Positions 23,472 through 27,156 of a stretch of 27,156 nt of DNA are shown here, piece after piece. Position 1 is the stretch's first letter, and each line of letters opens with the position of its first letter. The notes beneath the pieces were generated by a model, which saw only the letters and a list, made by a program, of their open reading frames with translations, searched no databases and was not told where the DNA came from. The translations under genes were made by a program, and so were the position numbers. Source of the stretch: Azospirillum brasilense (GTDB lineage: Bacteria > Pseudomonadota > Alphaproteobacteria > Rickettsiales > UBA3002); NCBI GenBank assembly GCA_003241645.1, contig QFOX01000027.1, positions 1 through 27,156 of the forward strand. Reading direction: 5' to 3'.

Positions 23472-25619
23472 GGAATCCGTCAGTGCAGGGTTAATATGGT
23501 AGGCTGTGCGGCTGCCTTTCGTCTCCGCCGCGATGACATGATGCGCGGTCAGCATCTCTAGCGCGCGCAGGCGGCGCGCCTGATTCTTTCGCAGCAGGTT
23601 CGGACCATACTGCATTACATCGCGTTGGGTGAAACTCTGGCCACCGCGCCGTAGCAACCATTCCTGAAGCAGGCGCGCATCGCCGATGTCCTGCGGCTCT
23701 TCGAGATGGATGAAGATGCGCTTGGTTTCCTCCAAATACCACGTCGCCAGTGCAATCGCGCGCTGCATCGTCCCGGCGCGTATATTGCCCACCGCGCCAT
23801 GCTCGAAGATATGTAGGTTGGCCGCGATGCGCGCGGCGTTCTCGGCAGACTTGGCCGCAAAATCCTTGATAGTTTCATATTCGCCCAGTTTGCCCAACTG
23901 CCGTTCCGTGTCATTGTAATAGGCAATCCATAGCGCGTGTGCCTCTGCATCCAGCGCCAGCACCGGTGGAGCAAGCGTCAGGCTTTCATCCTGCACAGGC
24001 AGGGGATGATCAAGCAATGCGCGGATGCGATAATGAAACGCACGCAAATGTGGGTTGTCAGCCATGCCGGGGCGGTATTCACGCGTTCCCATCGTGCTTT
24101 CAGGAAAGGCGAGCAGTATGCGCGCCATGAAGCCGGTATTGCGGCTGAGTCCGTCCGACACGCCGAGCAATGCGCGCAGTACAGACATCTGCATCATCAG
24201 CGAACAGGTCAGCCGTCTGCCCATGCCGAAACAGCTTTGCGCGCTGATGCGGTCGCGCTTGAAATTGCGCCCGTCCCATAGTCGGTTGAGGAAGCCGAAG
24301 AATCCCAGCGCCCGTTCCTCGCGGAAACCATGTCCGCCCACCACGATTGCGGCCTCGTCACTATATAGCGCTGCCGACGGCCAGCCGGTGGCGAGCTTCT
24401 CGGCCAGCTTCTCCTGCGTAACATCCTCATAAAACAGGCTGGGCGTGATGGGAATGCGTGGCGCGTTCGCGTCCCATTCCTCCAGTTGCGCCTCCAGCGT
24501 TTCCAACTGGAGATGGTTCTTTTTCATGTCAGTGGCCAGCTTGCTGATCTGGTTCTGCACGCCTGTCTTTTTCGCTTTATGTGCCTCCAGCTGACCTTTG
24601 ACCTTTTCGATCTCCGCCTGCGCTTCCTTATATTTCTCCATCTCCCATTCGGTGGCGGCGATAGAAAACACCTTATCCGCCGCCGTTTTGCGTTCGCCGC
24701 TTTCGGCGATGGTGATGAAGCTCAGCGAAATCGGGCTGACCAGTTGCGGATCACGCGCCACATCTGCCAGCCCCTGACAGGCCAGCGCGACATTGGCCAG
24801 TGCCGAGGTTGCTACCAGCGCCATCGGCTGCTGACCATATTCCTGATAGGACACCACCGCATCGCGGATCAGTGGCGGCAGTGCTTCCACCGGGTAGGCA
24901 CGCGGCTGACTGCTCTCCCACGTCAGCGGCAGAGGTTCCTGCCAGCCGCTACTGCTACAATCGCTACGGTTGCTACGCTTTATGGTGGGGGCTGTAGCAG
25001 GGGTAGCACCGGTAGCAGTAGCAAGCAGCCCGGCTACTTTCTCAGGCGACCAGTTTTCTTTCAGTGCATCGGCGGCATCCCAACCGGGCGGTACATCATC
25101 CGGCGGCGTGATAATGGTGACCGATGCGGCGATGGGATGCAGAATGGAAGCGACAGCCTCAGCATATTTGCGCCCCGGCGCATCCGCATCCGGCCAGATA
25201 ATGACCGTACGCCCCGTCAGCGGCGACCAGTCAGCTTTGTGCGCGCCATTGCTCCCACCTGGCGAAGTAACTGCGACATAGCCAAGCACCAGATGCTCGG
25301 CTGCATCGGCGGCTTTCTCACCTTCGCAAACGATCACCGGCGTGCCAGCATACATCGCCAGCCTGTCCAGCCCGTAAAGCGGGCGCGGTTCGGGGAAGCC
25401 ACGCCAGAGCCATTCACCGTCCGGCGCGTTTTCGGTAGCCCATAGCGTGCGTGGCAATATCTGCTTACCGTCGGGCGTATCGAAACGACAGATGAAGCCG
25501 AGCAGCTCGCAATTCGCGTTATGGTACGGCCAGACCTGCGACGGTTTGCCCAGCTTCGAATGGCTGTAATCTTCCGTGCAGTCGCTGGCGGGAATGAGGT
25601 AAAGCTCAGCGGGTTCCAT
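23430..25619 (-). CDS. Toprim/DUF3987 replication protein of the mobile element
   Basis: A 729-residue primase/helicase-like protein. The N-terminal part has a Toprim fold: VIVCEGEKAADAAEHL (Glu99 region) and IIWPDADAPGRKYAE (Asp144/Asp146). A low-complexity linker (about 200-226) follows, then a DUF3987 ATPase-like domain with the variant P-loop ESGERKT (306-312). Next come a long coiled coil (about 327-380) and a helical C-terminal region with a winged-helix look near the end (GGQSFTQRDVMQYGPNLLRK). ATG 25619 overlaps the short primase gene by 14 bases, and together they resemble a split element primase. Genes of this type replicate or maintain integrated elements. The linker is encoded by the GCTAC/GTAGC array. 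Confidence 0.82.
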   Translation of the reverse strand: MEPAELYLIPASDCTEDYSHSKLGKPSQVWPYHNANCELLGFICRFDTPDGKQILPRTLWATENAPDGEWLWRGFPEPRPLYGLDRLAMYAGTPVIVCEGEKAADAAEHLVLGYVAVTSPGGSNGAHKADWSPLTGRTVIIWPDADAPGRKYAEAVASILHPIAASVTIITPPDDVPPGWDAADALKENWSPEKVAGLLATATGATPATAPTIKRSNRSDCSSSGWQEPLPLTWESSQPRAYPVEALPPLIRDAVVSYQEYGQQPMALVATSALANVALACQGLADVARDPQLVSPISLSFITIAESGERKTAADKVFSIAATEWEMEKYKEAQAEIEKVKGQLEAHKAKKTGVQNQISKLATDMKKNHLQLETLEAQLEEWDANAPRIPITPSLFYEDVTQEKLAEKLATGWPSAALYSDEAAIVVGGHGFREERALGFFGFLNRLWDGRNFKRDRISAQSCFGMGRRLTCSLMMQMSVLRALLGVSDGLSRNTGFMARILLAFPESTMGTREYRPGMADNPHLRAFHYRIRALLDHPLPVQDESLTLAPPVLALDAEAHALWIAYYNDTERQLGKLGEYETIKDFAAKSAENAARIAANLHIFEHGAVGNIRAGTMQRAIALATWYLEETKRIFIHLEEPQDIGDARLLQEWLLRRGGQSFTQRDVMQYGPNLLRKNQARRLRALEMLTAHHVIAAETKGSRTAYHINPALTDSATIATAATVRARA
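24948..25022. repeat. Mirror-symmetric array of eight GCTAC/GTAGC boxes
   Basis: GCTAC at 24948, 24954, 24963 and 24972; GTAGC at 24994, 25003, 25012 and 25018. The spacings are 6-9-9 and 9-9-6, an exact mirror. The two arms (29 bases each) flank a 17-base centre, and the outer 11 bases (GCTACTGCTAC/GTAGCAGTAGC) pair perfectly. It lies inside the coding sequence of the replication protein, in its linker. Confidence 0.85.
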
Positions 25620-25917
25620 GCACGCCCCCGATCTTCTCCTGAAGCCAGCGCGCAGCATCGCCCTGCGAACATTGACGTAGATAGGCGACGAGACTCACCA
25701 CATCACCACCCGCATCGCCAGTGGCGAAATCCGCCCAGCGCCCGGAACGCAGATTGATGCGAAAGCTACCTGCACGGCGGTCAGCGCGGGTGGGGTTGCG
25801 GGCGGTATATTCCTGCCCACGCACCATCCCGCCGGGGAGCAATTCGCTGAGGATGGCGGAAAGCTGCGCCAGCGCTTGCTGATTCAGCGCCGCGAAATCA
25901 AGCCTATTTGCCTGCAT
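25606..25917 (-). CDS. Short primase N-terminal-like protein
   Basis: A 103-residue protein resembling the DNA-binding front part of element primases: LLPGGMVRGQEYTARNPTRA, then GSFRINLRSGRWADFATGDA, GGDVVSLVAYLRQ and a helix with ARWLQEKIGG. In CHC2-type primases this region carries a zinc finger; here the zinc ligands are missing, while the glycine-rich turn and the following helix remain. It overlaps alpA upstream and the Toprim/DUF3987 gene downstream, each by 14 bases, so all three are coupled. It probably supplies the N-terminal function of a primase split into two genes. Confidence 0.7.
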   Translation of the reverse strand: MQANRLDFAALNQQALAQLSAILSELLPGGMVRGQEYTARNPTRADRRAGSFRINLRSGRWADFATGDAGGDVVSLVAYLRQCSQGDAARWLQEKIGGVHGTR

Positions 25918-26122
25918 TTTGTTCCTCCATCCACTGGAAAAATGCGGCCTCGTCGATCAGCACCCGGCGACCGCAACGGCGGATGACTTTATCGAAGCCG
26001 TTATCGGCGGCGTAGAAAATGAGATGCCGCAGCCCGCCGACGGGTGGCCACTGGTGATACTCGTTCCATTTGGTGACGGGGATGAGCCGGGTTTTCGATT
26101 GGGCGTGGTCGTTGGTGTCCAT
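25904..26122 (-). CDS. AlpA-like small DNA-binding regulator or excisionase
   Basis: A 72-residue protein built around a winged helix-turn-helix: LIPVTKWNEYHQWPPVGGLR, then HLIFYAADNGFDKVIRRCGR, RVLIDEAAFFQWMEEQ. The ending, a basic strand followed by VLIDEAAFFQW, is typical of AlpA/excisionase-type proteins that control integrase genes or excision. The ribosome site GGAG (complement of 26131-26134) lies 8 bases before the ATG and inside a hairpin. First gene of the alpA-primase group. Confidence 0.72.
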   Translation of the reverse strand: MDTNDHAQSKTRLIPVTKWNEYHQWPPVGGLRHLIFYAADNGFDKVIRRCGRRVLIDEAAFFQWMEEQNAGK

Positions 26123-26127
26123 AATTG

Positions 26128-26180
26128 CTGCTCCGTGATTGATTGCACAAACTCCGGCAACATCGCCGGGTACGGAGCAG
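26128..26180 (-). promoter_or_regulatory. Leader hairpin that buries the alpA ribosome-binding site
   Basis: In the minus-strand RNA the 9-base arm CTGCTCCGT (complement of 26180-26172) pairs with ACGGAGCAG (complement of 26136-26128). The second arm contains the alpA Shine-Dalgarno GGAG. Inside is a second stem CCGGC/GCCGG with loop GATGTT (complement of 26154-26169). Translation of alpA would need the stem opened. Confidence 0.6.
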
Positions 26181-26219
26181 GATTAGGGATAATGCGGCCT
26201 CAGCCAATACAGTCTACGC

Positions 26220-26238
26220 GTCCACTGTAACAGTGGAC
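26220..26238. promoter_or_regulatory. Perfect palindrome between alpA and the unknown gene
   Basis: GTCCACTG-TAA-CAGTGGAC, 8-base arms with a 3-base centre. It lies just after the 208-residue gene and about 100 bases before the alpA start, where an operator or, in RNA, a hairpin of the alpA transcript would sit. AlpA itself or the XRE regulators are candidate binders. Confidence 0.55.
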
Positions 26239-26245
26239 GACTTGG

Positions 26246-26869
26246 CTATGCGTCCTCTTCTTCGTATTCGGGGGTCTCAACTGCCTTACGGCGCGGGTCT
26301 GCCTTAGAAACCCATAGCAACAGGGTGCGCTCTATGAAGACCCCATCCTGATAGCCATGCTTCTTCATGGCCGGGTGCGCCACAATTTCCTTTTGCGTGT
26401 AGTTGATATTCTCATCCCACAACATGCCTGCGACGGCCTCACAGCGCGCTCTAAGGAGCTGATTGGGGCGCGGCGCGATTTCCTTTTTAATAACTACTTC
26501 CTGCACCGACTCGCTTTGGCTGCTGGCTTTCGGCTTTTTCTTTTTCGGCGCGTTCCGTTCTTCGGGGAAAAGAAATTTGGGCCGTTGCTCCAAGCTGGTT
26601 GCCCACGCAATCAGTTGCTCACGCAGGACAAACCGTCCATAGGTATCGATATATGGGGGAATGTAATAGTCGCCGTACTCGTCAATTTCATCATCGGTGA
26701 GATAGCATTCTAAATCACCCATCAGAATGGCTTCGACCATCGCATTTCTCATGATGTTGTATCGCTTCTTGTTCCGCTCCGTGACCTGCTCAATATCGCA
26801 CCATAGCTTCGCGGCTTCGTTGATACGGAAGCTCTTCTTTACATCGTATAGTTCGTAATCAATCGCCAT
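26246..26869 (-). CDS. Unknown protein coupled to the integrase
   Basis: A 207-residue soluble protein of no family that I recognise. The N-terminal part (YDVKKSFRINEAAKLWCDIE) resembles the front of small element proteins that start with a helix-turn-helix-like segment. The middle is very acidic (LTDDEIDEYGDYYIPPYIDT). A Lys-rich linker (APKKKKPKASSQSE) leads to a C-terminal helical domain (LLRARCEAVAGMLWDENINY, then TQKEIVAHPAMKKHGYQDGV) like those in phage and island proteins of unknown role. The ATG at 26869 overlaps the integrase stop (TGATG). A GTG at 26872 is an alternative start. Confidence 0.7.
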   Translation of the reverse strand: MAIDYELYDVKKSFRINEAAKLWCDIEQVTERNKKRYNIMRNAMVEAILMGDLECYLTDDEIDEYGDYYIPPYIDTYGRFVLREQLIAWATSLEQRPKFLFPEERNAPKKKKPKASSQSESVQEVVIKKEIAPRPNQLLRARCEAVAGMLWDENINYTQKEIVAHPAMKKHGYQDGVFIERTLLLWVSKADPRRKAVETPEYEEEDA

Positions 26870-27156
26870 CACGCCCCCGCAAAAATCTTCTTGTTCATCT
26901 TCTCCACCACCCCGGCGGTGTGGACTTCGCTGAGGTGGGCGTAGCGTTTCACCATCGCCAGCGTTTTATGGCCGAGGACTTCGGCGATTTCGTTGGTGGA
27001 GGCGCCATTCATGGCGAGATAGCTTGCTGCGCTGTGGCGCAGGTCGTGGAAGCGGAAGTCCTGTATCTTAGCCTGCGTAAGCGCGTCCAGCCATGCGGGG
27101 CGGCTGTTGGCGGGTTGGGTGGCGTCGCGTGGGGATGGGAAGACCAGCGGGGTTTG
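26869..27156 (-). CDS. Tyrosine recombinase (integrase), C-terminal part only
   Basis: The last 95 residues of a phage-type integrase; the gene runs off the right edge. The catalytic domain shows FHDLRHSAASYLAMNGASTN with the His-x-x-Arg pair, EVLGHKTLAMVKRYAHLSEV with Gly-His and the nucleophile Tyr in RYAHL, and a short basic end (VVEKMNKKIFAGA). It should insert and excise the element at an attachment site beyond the right edge. It is the first gene of the minus-strand group int - unknown - alpA - primase. Confidence 0.93.
   Translation of the reverse strand, partial: QTPLVFPSPRDATQPANSRPAWLDALTQAKIQDFRFHDLRHSAASYLAMNGASTNEIAEVLGHKTLAMVKRYAHLSEVHTAGVVEKMNKKIFAGA

Larger units (their letters stand above)
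22876..27156. mobile_element. Integrated element core, truncated by the window
   Basis: Integrase, coupled unknown gene, AlpA-like regulator, split primase and DUF3768 form a module typical of satellite-like or genomic-island elements that replicate with their own primase but carry no capsid genes. The left limit is uncertain: the restriction genes and the metallophosphoesterase (from about 17.6 kb, where the palindrome and 11-bp repeats lie) may be its cargo. The right limit is outside the window. Confidence 0.6.

Noticed and set aside
23301..23561. Plus-strand open frame of 86 codons with Arg/Ser-rich peptide
   Set aside because: It runs over the T-rich repeats and the end of the primase gene, has no ribosome site, and its peptide reflects the GCTAC repeats.
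24948..25022. GCTAC/GTAGC boxes as a CRISPR or simple tandem repeat
   Set aside because: Units are 5 bases with inverted halves and no unique spacers, so this is not CRISPR. The mirror spacing is too regular for a plain tandem repeat.
24486..25445. Plus-strand open frame of 319 codons opposite the replication protein gene
   Set aside because: It is antisense to a gene with clear Toprim and P-loop motifs, has an implausible composition (long Arg/His/Gln runs) and no ribosome site.

Overview
The window looks like part of an alphaproteobacterial genome of moderately high GC. The grounds are family content: a DUF6428 protein in an arsenic operon, a DUF3768 protein, an acetoacetyl-CoA reductase of the PHB pathway, and the codon usage. 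This placement is an inference from gene families; no rRNA or tRNA gene is present to confirm it.

Layout. (1) 1-5815, plus strand: a three-gene efflux operon in the order of E. coli yhiI-rbbA-yhhJ (HlyD-type adaptor cut by the window edge, two-ATPase RbbA-like transporter, ABC-2 permease), then a thioredoxin-type glutathione peroxidase and acetoacetyl-CoA reductase. (2) 5816-8815: an accessory insert. A gene remnant is followed by a compact cassette: an unknown 205-residue protein, a phage Mu F-like (MuF) head protein carrying a polymorphic-toxin-like C-terminal tail, and a small acidic protein in the immunity position. The cassette lies between two roughly 230-bp direct repeats whose ends are conserved and whose middles have diverged. 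(3) 8816-12421: ion-transport genes: NhaA antiporter (minus), divergent SulP/STAS anion permease and a DoxX-like membrane protein (plus). (4) 12393-16652, minus strand: a gapless arsenic/chromate operon, arsR - DUF6428 - arsC - DUF4238 - acr3 - chrA, every junction overlapping. The AT-rich DUF4238 gene is the foreign-looking member. Promoter and operator can be read in front of arsR, and the transcript appears leaderless. (5) 16754-17562: two small coupled DNA-binding-type genes. (6) 17563-27156: an accessory island. It holds a metallophosphoesterase, a type II restriction-modification locus (HTH-fused C5 methyltransferase, Vsr interrupted by TGA, MvaI/BcnI-type nuclease), an Mrr-type nuclease, a DUF3768 gene, and a minus-strand mobile-element core (tyrosine integrase cut by the window edge, unknown protein, AlpA-like regulator, short primase N-domain, large Toprim/DUF3987 replication protein).

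How the parts work together. The efflux, arsenic, chromate and Na+/H+ genes form a stress and detoxification neighbourhood. The restriction genes are probably cargo of the integrase/primase element, whose right end lies outside the window. Several DNA or RNA structures are not explained by the genes: a mirror-symmetric array of eight GCTAC/GTAGC boxes inside the primase gene, a hairpin that buries the alpA ribosome-binding site, three tandem 11-bp repeats beside a perfect 22-bp palindrome near 17.6 kb, and a four-box TGTCCC dyad in the repeats around the MuF cassette.

The best candidate for a little-described system is the MuF toxin/immunity cassette with its flanking repeats. All family assignments come from reading motifs; no database search was run.
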